Assembly: GCF_014650775.1 (NCBI RefSeq)
Contig: NZ_BMVP01000003.1
Location: 589,555-653,554 of the forward strand
Reading direction: 5' to 3'
Source: Streptomyces cirratus
Lineage (GTDB): Bacteria > Actinomycetota > Actinomycetes > Streptomycetales > Streptomycetaceae
DNA length: 64,000 bases
A program made the position numbers and the translations under genes. This document shows positions 25,658 through 32,994 of the stretch, one piece after another (the first letter of the stretch is position 1; the number at the start of each line of letters is the position of its first letter). The notes under the pieces are model-generated. The model ran no database searches. It saw nothing but the letters and a program-made list of their open reading frames with translations, and had not been told where the DNA came from.

Positions 25658-26233
25658 GTGCACGGATCCGCGCTGCCCTCCGCCGCCTCAGCCGTCTCCG
25701 GCTGGCTACTGGTCGCGCTCTGCGCCACCAGCGGTACGTACTGCCTGCTGCGGGCGCGCAGAGCGGGCGGGGCGGCGCGCGGCGCGGCGGTGGGCGAGGC
25801 CCTCATGGGGCTCGGGATGGCCGCGATGGCCGCGCCGTCGGGCACCGGGCCGTGGGGGCCGGGGATCTTGCTGGGCGTCTTCTGCGCGGCGGCCGCGCAC
25901 GCGCTGTGGCTGCTGCGGGGAGGGCTCGGCGTGGGCCGGGGTCACCACGCGCACCACGCGGTCGGTTCGCTGGCGATGGCCTACATGGCGTACCTCGGGC
26001 TGTCGGCGGGCGCCGGGCACGCGCACGGGCAGAGGGCGGGGCTGCCCCTGGTGACCGGGGCCCTGCTCGTGTACTTCGCGGGGTACGTCCTGCTGGGCGG
26101 GACCCGGCTGGCCGCGGCGGGCGGCACGCCGCCGGTCCCGGTGGGGCCGGCGCCCGACGCCCCGGGCGAGTTGATCCGTGCCTGCCGACTGACCATGGGG
26201 ATCGGGATGTTGGCGATGCTGCTCAGCATGTGA
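25658..26233 (+). CDS. DUF5134 family membrane protein
   Basis: A 191-residue integral membrane protein with about five hydrophobic segments. The conserved features of this actinobacterial family are visible: G-E-A-L-M-G-L-G-M-A-A-M-A near residue 47 and a His-rich G-H-H-A-H-H-A-V loop near 94, which could bind metal. The GTG follows GGGAGG. It sits 79 bp upstream of a BlaR1-like M56 protease gene on the same strand and the two are probably expressed together, suggesting a membrane signalling or copper/antibiotic stress link. Confidence 0.75.
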   Translation: MHGSALPSAASAVSGWLLVALCATSGTYCLLRARRAGGAARGAAVGEALMGLGMAAMAAPSGTGPWGPGILLGVFCAAAAHALWLLRGGLGVGRGHHAHHAVGSLAMAYMAYLGLSAGAGHAHGQRAGLPLVTGALLVYFAGYVLLGGTRLAAAGGTPPVPVGPAPDAPGELIRACRLTMGIGMLAMLLSM

Positions 26234-26312
26234 GGGACGGCGAAACGTGTCCTGCGTCACCAATGGCGCGGGCCCTACCCGCAGGTAGCCCCCCGCTCAT
26301 AGGCTGGCGGGC

Positions 26313-27251
26313 ATGATGGTCCCCGCCGCTCTCCTGCTGCTCGGCGCACTGACCGCGCTGCTCGCCCCCCGCCTGCTGGCGCGGGCCGAGTGGCCCGACC
26401 GTGAGCCGGTCGTCGCGCTGTGGGTGTGGCAGTGCGTGGTGGGGGCGGTGCTGCTGTGCCTTGCGCTGTCGATGCTGCTGAGCGCCGCGGCGGCCTGGCA
26501 GGCGGTACGGGGAAGGCTCTTCGCCGCAGCCCCGCACGGGGTGGTCGACGCCTACGGGCTCGGGGCGGCGGGCGGCATGTGGGCCGCGGCCACCGCGCTG
26601 GCGCTGGCGGGCGGGGGCCTGTGGACGGCCGCGATGCTGACCCGCGAAGTGCTGCGGGCGCGGGTCCGGCGGCGGGCCCGCGGAGCCGAACTGCGGGAAC
26701 GCGCCCCGCTGTTGCCCGGGGAGGACCCGCAGGCCGCGCGGCTCGTCGTGCTGGAGGGGCCGCGGCCCGAGGCGTGGTGGCAGCCGGGTACGGTCCCGCA
26801 GCTGGTGGTCACGACCGCCGCGCTGGGCCGCTTGAAGGGCAGCCAGCTGGACGCCGTGCTGGCCCATGAGCAGGGGCACGTGGCGGCCCGCCACGACTGG
26901 CTGCTGCACTGCTCGCGGGCGCTGGCCGGGGGCTTCCCCCAGGTGCCGGTGTTCGCGGCGTTCGAGGCGGAGATGCACCGCCTGGTCGAACTCGCCGCCG
27001 ACGACGTGGCTTCGCGGCGGTTCGGGCGGCTCACCGTCGCGCTGGCCCTCGTCGGGCTCAACGAGGACCGCGGGGTGTTCGGCCTGGGCGCCGCCCCCGA
27101 GGCGCACGTCCCCCAGCGGGTGCGGCGTCTGCTGTCGGCCACCCCGCGGCTGTCCCCGGCCCGGCGGCTGCGGCTGACGGCGCTCGCGACGCTGGTGCCC
27201 GCGCTGCCGCTGGCGGTGGCCTTGGTGCCGGGCCTGAGCGCGCTCACGTAG
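26313..27251 (+). CDS. M56 family membrane metallopeptidase (BlaR1/MecR1-like)
   Basis: A 312-residue membrane protease. Two or three hydrophobic segments occupy residues 1-110, and the zinc motif H-E-Q-G-H is near 187-191. A downstream E-L-A-A-D-D supplies a third ligand, and a C-terminal transmembrane helix follows. M56 proteases usually cleave a cytoplasmic BlaI/MecI-type repressor after sensing cell-wall or metal stress, but no BlaI-type gene lies beside it here; the nearest regulator is a TetR 600 bp downstream. The stop codon lies inside the first unit of a 22-bp tandem repeat. Confidence 0.85.
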   Translation: MMVPAALLLLGALTALLAPRLLARAEWPDREPVVALWVWQCVVGAVLLCLALSMLLSAAAAWQAVRGRLFAAAPHGVVDAYGLGAAGGMWAAATALALAGGGLWTAAMLTREVLRARVRRRARGAELRERAPLLPGEDPQAARLVVLEGPRPEAWWQPGTVPQLVVTTAALGRLKGSQLDAVLAHEQGHVAARHDWLLHCSRALAGGFPQVPVFAAFEAEMHRLVELAADDVASRRFGRLTVALALVGLNEDRGVFGLGAAPEAHVPQRVRRLLSATPRLSPARRLRLTALATLVPALPLAVALVPGLSALT

Positions 27252-27300
27252 CCCCTCGGCCGCGCTCACGTAGCCCGTCGGCCGCGCTCACGCAGCCCCC
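27240..27300 (+). repeat. Three 22-bp tandem repeats at the M56 gene end
   Basis: GCGCTCACGTAGCCC[C/G]TCGGCC occurs at 27240-27261 and 27262-27283, with a partial third copy GCGCTCACGCAGCCC from 27284. The first unit contains the TAG stop of the M56 gene, so the repeats reproduce the gene's last codons plus stop, consistent with slippage duplication. Confidence 0.7.
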
Positions 27301-27326
27301 GCGCCGCCGCCTGGCAGGCTGGGGCC

Positions 27327-27746
27327 ATGGACGCACCCACCCCAGGCGCCTGGCTGCGCGCCGGAATCAGCCGCGACGGCGGACCCCTGCGCGAGGACGA
27401 ACACGTCGTCTGGCTGCAGAGCGGCGCCTGCTACGCCGACAGCCGCGGCTTCGCCGGGACCACCTCCTACGACGGGCGGCAGGTCACCTTCCACCACGAA
27501 GTCGGCTCCCCCGGCGAGGACGTCGCAACCCTGAGGCCGGACGGCAGCGGCCTGGTCGAGACCGGCACGAACACCGACGGAAGCACGTTCTTGGAAGTGT
27601 GGACGCCCCTGGACGGCGGCGAGGGCCCCGAAGGTTCGTGGCGCGCGGGCGGAGCGCAGACCGTCCGCGTCGGCCGGCACGTCGTCCACGTGGACGCGGA
27701 GGGCACCGGCGCCCACTTCGAGCTGCCCGGCAGCGGACAGGACTGA
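27327..27746 (+). CDS. Small HRI1-like (lipocalin-barrel) hypothetical protein
   Basis: A 139-residue soluble protein. The pattern V-V-W-L-Q-S-x3-Y-A-D-S-R, F-A-G-T, then L-V-E-T-G and F-L-E-V-W resembles the first barrel of the HRI1/lipocalin-like family, in which the same W-L-Q...D-x-R...E-x-G...E-x-W order occurs. I recognise the resemblance only by eye and am not sure of it. Function is unknown. A perfect 13-bp hairpin terminator follows. It is separated from the M56 gene by the 22-bp repeats. Confidence 0.55.
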   Translation: MDAPTPGAWLRAGISRDGGPLREDEHVVWLQSGACYADSRGFAGTTSYDGRQVTFHHEVGSPGEDVATLRPDGSGLVETGTNTDGSTFLEVWTPLDGGEGPEGSWRAGGAQTVRVGRHVVHVDAEGTGAHFELPGSGQD

Positions 27747-27769
27747 GCGCGCTCCCCGGATGCGGGGCC

Positions 27770-27804
27770 CTGCTCTGGGTGATCCCCCGCGTCACCCAGA
27801 GCAG
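27770..27804 (+). terminator. Hairpin terminator
   Basis: CTGCTCTGGGTGA (27770-27782) and TCACCCAGAGCAG (27792-27804) form a perfect 13-bp stem with a 9-nt loop, 23 bp after the small HRI1-like gene and before the TetR promoter. Confidence 0.78.
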
Positions 27805-27821
27805 TAGACCCGCGCGCTGAG

Positions 27822-27839
27822 TATATTGGCTCGAAGCCA
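27822..27839 (+). promoter_or_regulatory. Promoter/operator candidate of the TetR gene
   Basis: A TATATT box (27822-27827) overlaps an inverted repeat TGGCT-CGA-AGCCA (27827-27839), 19 bp before the TetR start codon. This is the position expected for an autorepressed TetR gene. The arms are only 5 bp, so the assignment is tentative. Confidence 0.4.
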
Positions 27840-27857
27840 GTCAACGCAGGAGTAAGC

Positions 27858-28490
27858 ATGGTCCCGCGCAGCGCATCGGTCAATGAAGAATTGCGCAGGC
27901 GTTCCCGGGAACGGCTGCTCCAGGCGACGGTGGAGCTCGTCGGCGAGCGTGGCTACGAAGCCACCACCCTCGGCGACATCGCCGACCGGGCCGGCGCCGC
28001 CCGGGGCCTGATCTCGTACTACTTCCCGGGCAAACGCCAGCTGCTGCAGTCCGCTGTCCACCGGCTGATGCACCTGACCTTGGAGGCGGCCCTGGAGCGG
28101 CCGCCCCGCCCCGACGACGGCCGCGAGTGCCTCGCGCGAGCCATCGACGCGATCCTCGGACTGGCCGTGGACCGGCCCCGGCTGATGCGCACCCACATGG
28201 CGGGCATCCTCCAGGCGGAGGGGTTCGTCCGGTGCGCGGAGCAGCAGCGCCTCGCGGAGCTGCTGAGGAACACCGTCATCCGGTACGGCTCGACGGACGT
28301 GGACACCGATTACCCGTTGCTGCGGGCGCTGCTGATGGGCGCGGTGGTGGCGGTGCTGCTGCCGGGGGCGCCGATGCCGGCCGCCCGGCTGCGGGCCGAG
28401 CTGTTCCAGCGGTACGGGCTGGAGTGGCAGCTCGGCGTCCCTCCGGCCGGGGGGCCGCCCGCCGGGACCCCCTCGCTGCCGCGTCAGTGA
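27858..28490 (+). CDS. TetR/AcrR family transcriptional regulator
   Basis: A 210-residue regulator. The N-terminal HTH is clear: L-L-Q-A-T-V-E-L-V-G-E-R-G-Y-E at residues 18-32, then T-L-G-D-I-A-D-R-A-G and L-I-S-Y-Y-F-P-G-K. The C-terminal all-helical ligand domain ends in a Pro/Gly-rich tail. The ATG follows CAGGAG. Its target is not obvious: the LVIVD gene is convergent with a 7-bp overlap, and the M56/HRI1 genes lie upstream behind a terminator. An inverted repeat just upstream suggests autoregulation. Confidence 0.88.
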   Translation: MVPRSASVNEELRRRSRERLLQATVELVGERGYEATTLGDIADRAGAARGLISYYFPGKRQLLQSAVHRLMHLTLEAALERPPRPDDGRECLARAIDAILGLAVDRPRLMRTHMAGILQAEGFVRCAEQQRLAELLRNTVIRYGSTDVDTDYPLLRALLMGAVVAVLLPGAPMPAARLRAELFQRYGLEWQLGVPPAGGPPAGTPSLPRQ

Positions 28491-29983
28491 TAGTCGGGCT
28501 GGCTCTGCACGTTGAGCCGGTCCGTCCACACCCACTTGGCGCTGTCGGTGCGCGGGTCGTCGAGCCGGAGCACGTCGAGGCCCTTGACGATGTCGTTCGA
28601 GTAGATGTGGCCGCGGTAGTAGTACGCCGACCAGGAGCCGCCGAGTCCGAGTCTGTCGGTGGTCAGCGGGCCGCGCTCGAAGTAGCCGATCTCCTTGGGG
28701 CTGGTGGAGTCGGTGAAGTCCCAGACGCAGACACCGCCCTGGTACCAGGCCTGGACCATGACGTCGCGGCCGCTGCCGACCGGGATCAACGAGCCGTTGT
28801 GGGCCACGCAGTTCTCGGTGTCGGCTTGCATGCGCGGGATCTTGAAGTAGCTCTTGAAGACGAGTCTGCGCTGGTCGCCGCGGCCGGTGATGTCGTAGAT
28901 GCCGTCGGCCCCCCGGTTCGGGCCGGTCGCCTCGTTGCAGGTGGCGCTGCCGCCTCCGCCCAGTTCGTCGGTGAACACCACCTTGTCCGCCCGCTCGTTG
29001 AAGGTGGCGGAGTGCCAGAACGAGAAGTTGACGTTGTCCTGCACGCGGTCGATGACGCGGGGCTGCTCGGGGTCGGTGATGTCGAAGAGGATGCCGTCGC
29101 CCATGCAGGCGCCGGCGGCCAGGTTCCGGGACGGCAGCACGGTGATGTCGTGGCAGCCGGTCGTCTTGGAGACGCCGGGGTTGGCGGGTGCGCCGGGGTT
29201 GCCGCCGTCCGGGAAGAGGACGGGGAAGGCGACGACCGCGGCCCGGGTCGGGTCCTTCCTCGGGACCTTGACGACCGAGATGCCGTCGTGCGGCGGCAGG
29301 CAGTCGGGGAAGGCCTCGTTCGGCGAGTACGAGGAGACGTAGAGGTAGATGTCGCGGCCGCCCGGCACCAGGGTGTGGGTGTGCGAACCGCATGAGGTCT
29401 CGACGGACTTGATGTACTTGGGATTCTCCTTGTCCTTGATGTCGAAGATCTTGATGCCCTCCCAGGAGGACTTCTCCGTCGCGGGCTGCGAGACGCTGTG
29501 GCAGGAGTCGTCGCTGCGCGAGGAGTCGGTGGAGAGGAAGAGCAGGTCGCCGTAGACGGAGACGTCGTTCTGGCCGCCGGGGCAGAGCACGGTGGCGACG
29601 GTCTTGGGCGCCTTGGGGTTGCCGATGTCGTAGATGGTGAAGCCGTCGTAGCTGCCCGCGTAGGCGTACCGGTCCTGGAAGGCCAGGTCGGAGTTGACGC
29701 CGCTCGGGTAGCTGCTGGGGATGTTGGCCAGGGGCGTGATGTTCTTGCTGTGCACGATCTCGTCCTGGCCGGGGATCTCGCCGGGGGCGAGTTCGCGGTC
29801 CGGGGCGGCGGCGGCGCTCTGGGGGACGGCGGCGCGCGGTAAGGAGCCGGGCGTCAGGTCGCCCGGGTCGGGGGTGGCGGAGGCCGGTCCGGCGCCCGCC
29901 AGGAGCGCCGTGAGGAGTCCGGCGGCCGCGAAGGCCGCCCCCGGACTCCGGAGCCGCGCTCTGGTGGTGTGCAACGAGGTCAC
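28484..29983 (-). CDS. Secreted LVIVD-repeat beta-propeller protein
   Basis: A 499-residue exported protein. It starts at a GTG after GGGAGG with a signal peptide (AAFAAAGLLTALLAGAGPASA) ending near residue 36. The mature part shows repeated Y-D-I-G-N-P-K-A-P, F-D-I-K-D-K-E-N-P, F-D-I-T-D-P-E-Q-P and F-T-D-S-T-S-P blocks, the LVIVD repeat pattern of surface beta-propellers. Several His and paired Cys (SCGSHTH, TGCHD) may bind metal or form disulfides. Function is unknown. It is divergent from a DUF305 lipoprotein with a shared promoter gap of about 66 bp, a pairing that suggests a joint cell-surface role. Confidence 0.82.
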   Translation of the reverse strand: MTSLHTTRARLRSPGAAFAAAGLLTALLAGAGPASATPDPGDLTPGSLPRAAVPQSAAAAPDRELAPGEIPGQDEIVHSKNITPLANIPSSYPSGVNSDLAFQDRYAYAGSYDGFTIYDIGNPKAPKTVATVLCPGGQNDVSVYGDLLFLSTDSSRSDDSCHSVSQPATEKSSWEGIKIFDIKDKENPKYIKSVETSCGSHTHTLVPGGRDIYLYVSSYSPNEAFPDCLPPHDGISVVKVPRKDPTRAAVVAFPVLFPDGGNPGAPANPGVSKTTGCHDITVLPSRNLAAGACMGDGILFDITDPEQPRVIDRVQDNVNFSFWHSATFNERADKVVFTDELGGGGSATCNEATGPNRGADGIYDITGRGDQRRLVFKSYFKIPRMQADTENCVAHNGSLIPVGSGRDVMVQAWYQGGVCVWDFTDSTSPKEIGYFERGPLTTDRLGLGGSWSAYYYRGHIYSNDIVKGLDVLRLDDPRTDSAKWVWTDRLNVQSQPDYH

Positions 29984-30049
29984 TGTGCCTCCCGTGGGGG
30001 TCCGCGCTTTCGGCGTTCGTACGGGGAACGGAACCTGGACCCCGGCAGT

Positions 30050-30718
30050 ATGTTCCTTTCCATGGACATGGCAAATGCGTTACTCGGCCGATTCCTGGGG
30101 GCGGCGGCGCTGGCCGCCGGGCTCCTGCTCACCCTCACCGGCTGCCAGGGGGAGGACAGGGCGCAGAACGACGGGCCGGTGGTGATCGCCCCTGGCAGAC
30201 CGGGCGAGGAGGCCCGGACGCTCTCGCCCGGACAGGCCGCGAAGGAGCGGCCCGACGACACGCCCAACGCCGCCGACCACGCGTACGTGCGCCGCATGAT
30301 CGAGCACCACCGCCAGGCCCTGACGATGAGCGCGCTGGCGCCGGGCCGGGCCTCGGCGGACGGGGTCAAGCGCCTCGCCGAGCGGATCGCGGCGGCGCAG
30401 GGGCCCGAGATCGGGGCGATGGAGAAGTGGCGGGCGCGCTACCCCGAGCCCTCCCCCGCCGACGGCGCCGCGGCAGGCCACGACCACGGCGCTATGCCGG
30501 GGATGGCGACGGAGCAGCAGTTGGGGGAACTGACCAAAGCCACCGGCCCGGAGTTCGACCGGCTCTTCCTCACCCTGATGACCGCCCACCACGAGGGCGC
30601 CGTGAAGATGGCCGGTGAGGCGCTGGCCCAGGGCAACAACGTCGCCGTCGAGGAGATGGCGACCGAGGTGGTGGCCACGCAGAGCGCCGAGGTCCACCGG
30701 ATGCGCGCGATGGGCTGA
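30050..30718 (+). CDS. DUF305 family lipoprotein
   Basis: A 222-residue lipoprotein precursor: short n-region, hydrophobic LGAAALAAGLLLTL and lipobox L-T-G-C. The mature part carries two DUF305 halves with their His pairs, R-R-M-I-E-H-H-R-Q-A and L-M-T-A-H-H-E-G-A-V, linked by a His/Met-rich G-H-D-H-G-A-M-P-G-M segment. Met/His content suggests copper or other metal binding at the cell surface, but that is inference. The start could be ATG 30050, 30062 or 30068; none has a strong ribosome binding site. It is divergent from the LVIVD protein. Confidence 0.82.
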   Translation: MFLSMDMANALLGRFLGAAALAAGLLLTLTGCQGEDRAQNDGPVVIAPGRPGEEARTLSPGQAAKERPDDTPNAADHAYVRRMIEHHRQALTMSALAPGRASADGVKRLAERIAAAQGPEIGAMEKWRARYPEPSPADGAAAGHDHGAMPGMATEQQLGELTKATGPEFDRLFLTLMTAHHEGAVKMAGEALAQGNNVAVEEMATEVVATQSAEVHRMRAMG

Positions 30719-30771
30719 CGGCTGCGGCACCCGGTGTCATGCTGGGAGGCACCTGCGGGAGGAGCTCCGCC

Positions 30772-32127
30772 GTGCTTCGTGTCGCCGTCGTCGGTTCGGG
30801 CCCCAGCGGGGTCTACGCCGCGCAGACCCTGGTCCAGCAGCGTGAGGTGCCGGGCGTCCTGGTGGACGTCCTGGACCGGCTGCCGGCGCCGTACGGGCTC
30901 GTGCGGTACGGGGTGGCTCCCGACCACGAGAAGATCAAGTCGCTGACCGGAAGTCTGCGCTCGGTGCTGGAGGACGAACGGATCCGCTTCCTCGGCAACG
31001 TGGAGGTGGGCGGTCCTGTCCTGCCGACGGCCCGGCTGCGCGAGCTGTACCACGCGGTGGTGTACTGCGTCGGCGCCGCCCAGGACCGGCATCTGGGCAT
31101 CCCGGGCGAGGAGTTGCCCGGCGTCCACTCCGCGACGGCCTTCGTGTCCTGGTACAGCGGGCACCCCGACGCGGCGGAGGCGGCCTTCGACCTCTCCGGT
31201 GTCGCCTCGGCGGTGGTGGTCGGAGCGGGCAACGTGGCGGTCGACGTGACCCGGATCCTGGCCCGGGGGGTGCCCGAGCTGGCGCCGACCGACATGCCGC
31301 AGGCCGCTCTGGGGGCCCTCGGGGCCAGCGGGGTGCGCGCGGTGTCGATGGTGGCCCGGCGGGGGCCTTCGCAGGGCAAGTTCACCACCAAGGAGCTACG
31401 GGAACTGGGCACGCTGCCGGGGGTGGGCGTGCGGGTGGACCCCGCCGAACTCGCGCTGGACCCCGCGTACGACGATGCGGCCGCGGCGGCCGCCCTGCCC
31501 GCGGTGGCCCGGCGGAACCTGGAGGTGCTGCGGGCCTGGGCCGCGGCGGCTCCCGACGAGGCGGAGCGGAACCTGACGCTGCGGTTCTACCTGCGGCCGG
31601 TGGAGGTGCTGGCCGGGGCCGACGGCAGGGCCGCCGCGGTGCGGTTCGAGCGGACCGTCCCCGACGGCCGGGGCGGCGTGGGCGGCACGGGCATGTACGA
31701 GGACGTCCCGGCGCAGCTGGTGCTGCGCTCGGTGGGGTACCGGGGCGTGCCGCTGCCCGGCCTGCCCTTCGACCCGGCGACGGGCACCGTCCCGCACGCG
31801 GCGGGCCGGGTGCTCCGCGAGGGACGGGCCTCGGTCGGGGAGTACGTCGCGGGGTGGATCAAGCGCGGCCCGACCGGGGTGATCGGCACCAACCGGCCGT
31901 GCGCGAAGGAGACGGCGTCCTCCCTGCTCCAGGACGCGGGGGCGCTGGCCCGCCGCGAACTGGGGCAGGACCCGCTGGACGCCCTGCGCGCGGCGGGGCT
32001 GCGGCCAGTGCAGTGGCCCGGCTGGCTGGCCATCGAGACGGCGGAAGCGCGCCTGGGCCGCTCGCTGGGGCGCCGCTCGGTCAAGATCCCGGACTGGGCG
32101 GGCCTGCTGGGCGCGGCCGGAACGTAG
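30772..32127 (+). CDS. FprA-type ferredoxin/adrenodoxin-NADP+ reductase
   Basis: A 451-residue flavoprotein of the adrenodoxin-reductase type. The FAD site is V-V-G-S-G-P-S-G-V-Y-A-A at the N-terminus, followed by L-V-R-Y-G-V-A-P-D-H. The NADP site V-V-G-A-G-N-V-A-V-D-V-T-R follows, and a final W-I-K-R-G-P-T-G-V-I-G-T-N block binds FAD. It passes electrons from NADPH to ferredoxin for P450s or other enzymes. The GTG at 30772 follows GGGAGGAG. A hairpin follows the stop. No ferredoxin or P450 gene is adjacent. Confidence 0.9.
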   Translation: MLRVAVVGSGPSGVYAAQTLVQQREVPGVLVDVLDRLPAPYGLVRYGVAPDHEKIKSLTGSLRSVLEDERIRFLGNVEVGGPVLPTARLRELYHAVVYCVGAAQDRHLGIPGEELPGVHSATAFVSWYSGHPDAAEAAFDLSGVASAVVVGAGNVAVDVTRILARGVPELAPTDMPQAALGALGASGVRAVSMVARRGPSQGKFTTKELRELGTLPGVGVRVDPAELALDPAYDDAAAAAALPAVARRNLEVLRAWAAAAPDEAERNLTLRFYLRPVEVLAGADGRAAAVRFERTVPDGRGGVGGTGMYEDVPAQLVLRSVGYRGVPLPGLPFDPATGTVPHAAGRVLREGRASVGEYVAGWIKRGPTGVIGTNRPCAKETASSLLQDAGALARRELGQDPLDALRAAGLRPVQWPGWLAIETAEARLGRSLGRRSVKIPDWAGLLGAAGT

Positions 32128-32155
32128 GAGCCGGGCCCTGCCGGGGACCGGCTCC
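32127..32155 (+). terminator. Hairpin terminator of the reductase gene
   Basis: GGAGCCGG (32127-32134) and CCGGCTCC (32148-32155) form an 8-bp stem that begins at the last base of the stop codon. It lacks a T-run, as is usual in Streptomyces. Confidence 0.55.
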
Positions 32156-32159
32156 CGTC

Positions 32160-32300
32160 GCCGGTCGCGGTGCACCGCAGGGCGGAGGGGCGCCCTCGTA
32201 GCGGAGCGTTCGGGTGTCCCGGCAACGGCGGGGGCGCCTCGCAGCGACAGCCAGGGGGAGGGCGGCGCCGGGCGGCCGGGCCGGGCGGGGCTCCGACGGC
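32160..32300 (+). repeat. Degenerate copy of the MITE interior
   Basis: GGCGGAGGGGCGCCCTCGTA at 32181-32200 matches 19 of 20 bases of the MITE interior at 32379-32398. The following CGGG-T-G-TCCCGGCAACGGCG aligns with CGGGCGATTCCGACAACGCG at the same offset of about 200 bp. The GAGGG-x3-CCCTC hairpin is kept. No terminal repeats remain, so it looks like an older, decayed copy. Confidence 0.6.
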
Positions 32301-32309
32301 AGGGCCTAG

Positions 32310-32482
32310 GGCGTGTTCGAAAGTAGCGCCGGCCGCCCGAAGGGCGGGCCCCGCGGCGTCCGGTGCGTGCGATCGCAAGGCGGAGGGTCGCCCTCGTACC
32401 GGGCCGTACACGGGCGATTCCGACAACGCGGCGAGCGTGCGTGCCGGGCGTCGCGGGGCAGGCGGGACTTTCGAAACGCGCC
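32310..32482. mobile_element. 173-bp MITE-like element with CTAG target duplication
   Basis: The left end GGCGTGTTCGAAAGT (32310-32324) and the right end ACTTTCGAAACGCGCC (32467-32482) are imperfect inverted repeats: the right end reversed reads GGCGCGTTTCGAAAGT, so they differ by one T/C change and one inserted T. CTAG flanks both sides (32306-32309 and 32483-32486), as expected for a 4-bp target duplication of the YTAR kind made by IS5-family transposases. The interior contains several hairpins but no coding frame. It must be mobilised in trans. The right CTAG supplies the TAG stop of the ArsR gene. Confidence 0.72.
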
Positions 32483-32854
32483 CTAGGGGCGCACGCCCGC
32501 GGCCGGCACGTTCAGGCGGGCCGCTTCGGCGCCGGCCGCCGTGAGGACGGTGTCCAGGAGGCCCGGGAAGAGGGATTCCAGGTCGGCGCGGCGCAGGTCG
32601 TTCAGCTTGGTGGTGCCGCGGTAGGTCTGGCGGACCACGCCGGCCTCGCGCAGGACGCGGAAGTGGTGGGTGGTGGTGGACTTGGTGACCGGCAGCACGA
32701 AGTGGGAGCAGGCCAGCTCCTCGGCGGCCGCGGCCAGTTCCCGGACGATGGACAGCCGCACGGGATCGGAGAGGGCGTGCAGGACGCCCTCCAGCCGGAT
32801 CTCGGCACTGCCGGGATGGGCGAGCGGACGAGTGGTGGCGGCCGGCTCCGGCAT
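32483..32854 (-). CDS. ArsR/SmtB-type transcriptional regulator
   Basis: A 123-residue regulator. The winged HTH is L-S-D-P-V-R-L-S-I-V-R-E-L near residue 30 and V-T-K-S-T-T-T-H-H-F-R-V-L-R-E-A-G near 60. The ATG at 32854 follows GGAGGAG; a GTG 24 nt upstream is possible. No obvious metal-binding Cys pair is present, so it probably senses something other than arsenic, such as an organic or redox signal. It follows the OYE gene on the same strand by 140 bp. Its TAG stop lies in the CTAG next to the MITE, so the element inserted exactly at the gene's end without damaging it. Confidence 0.85.
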   Translation of the reverse strand: MPEPAATTRPLAHPGSAEIRLEGVLHALSDPVRLSIVRELAAAAEELACSHFVLPVTKSTTTHHFRVLREAGVVRQTYRGTTKLNDLRRADLESLFPGLLDTVLTAAGAEAARLNVPAAGVRP

Positions 32855-32994
32855 CTGCTCCTCCACTCGCTCGTTCACTGGGCGGACTCGGCGCGCACGG
32901 AACGCCCGCGCCGAGGTACGAGAACCATCGTAGGACACGCACGGTGCCGGGCGGGCGCCGAACCGGGCGTGCAGCCTCGACTCCCGCCCGCGGA

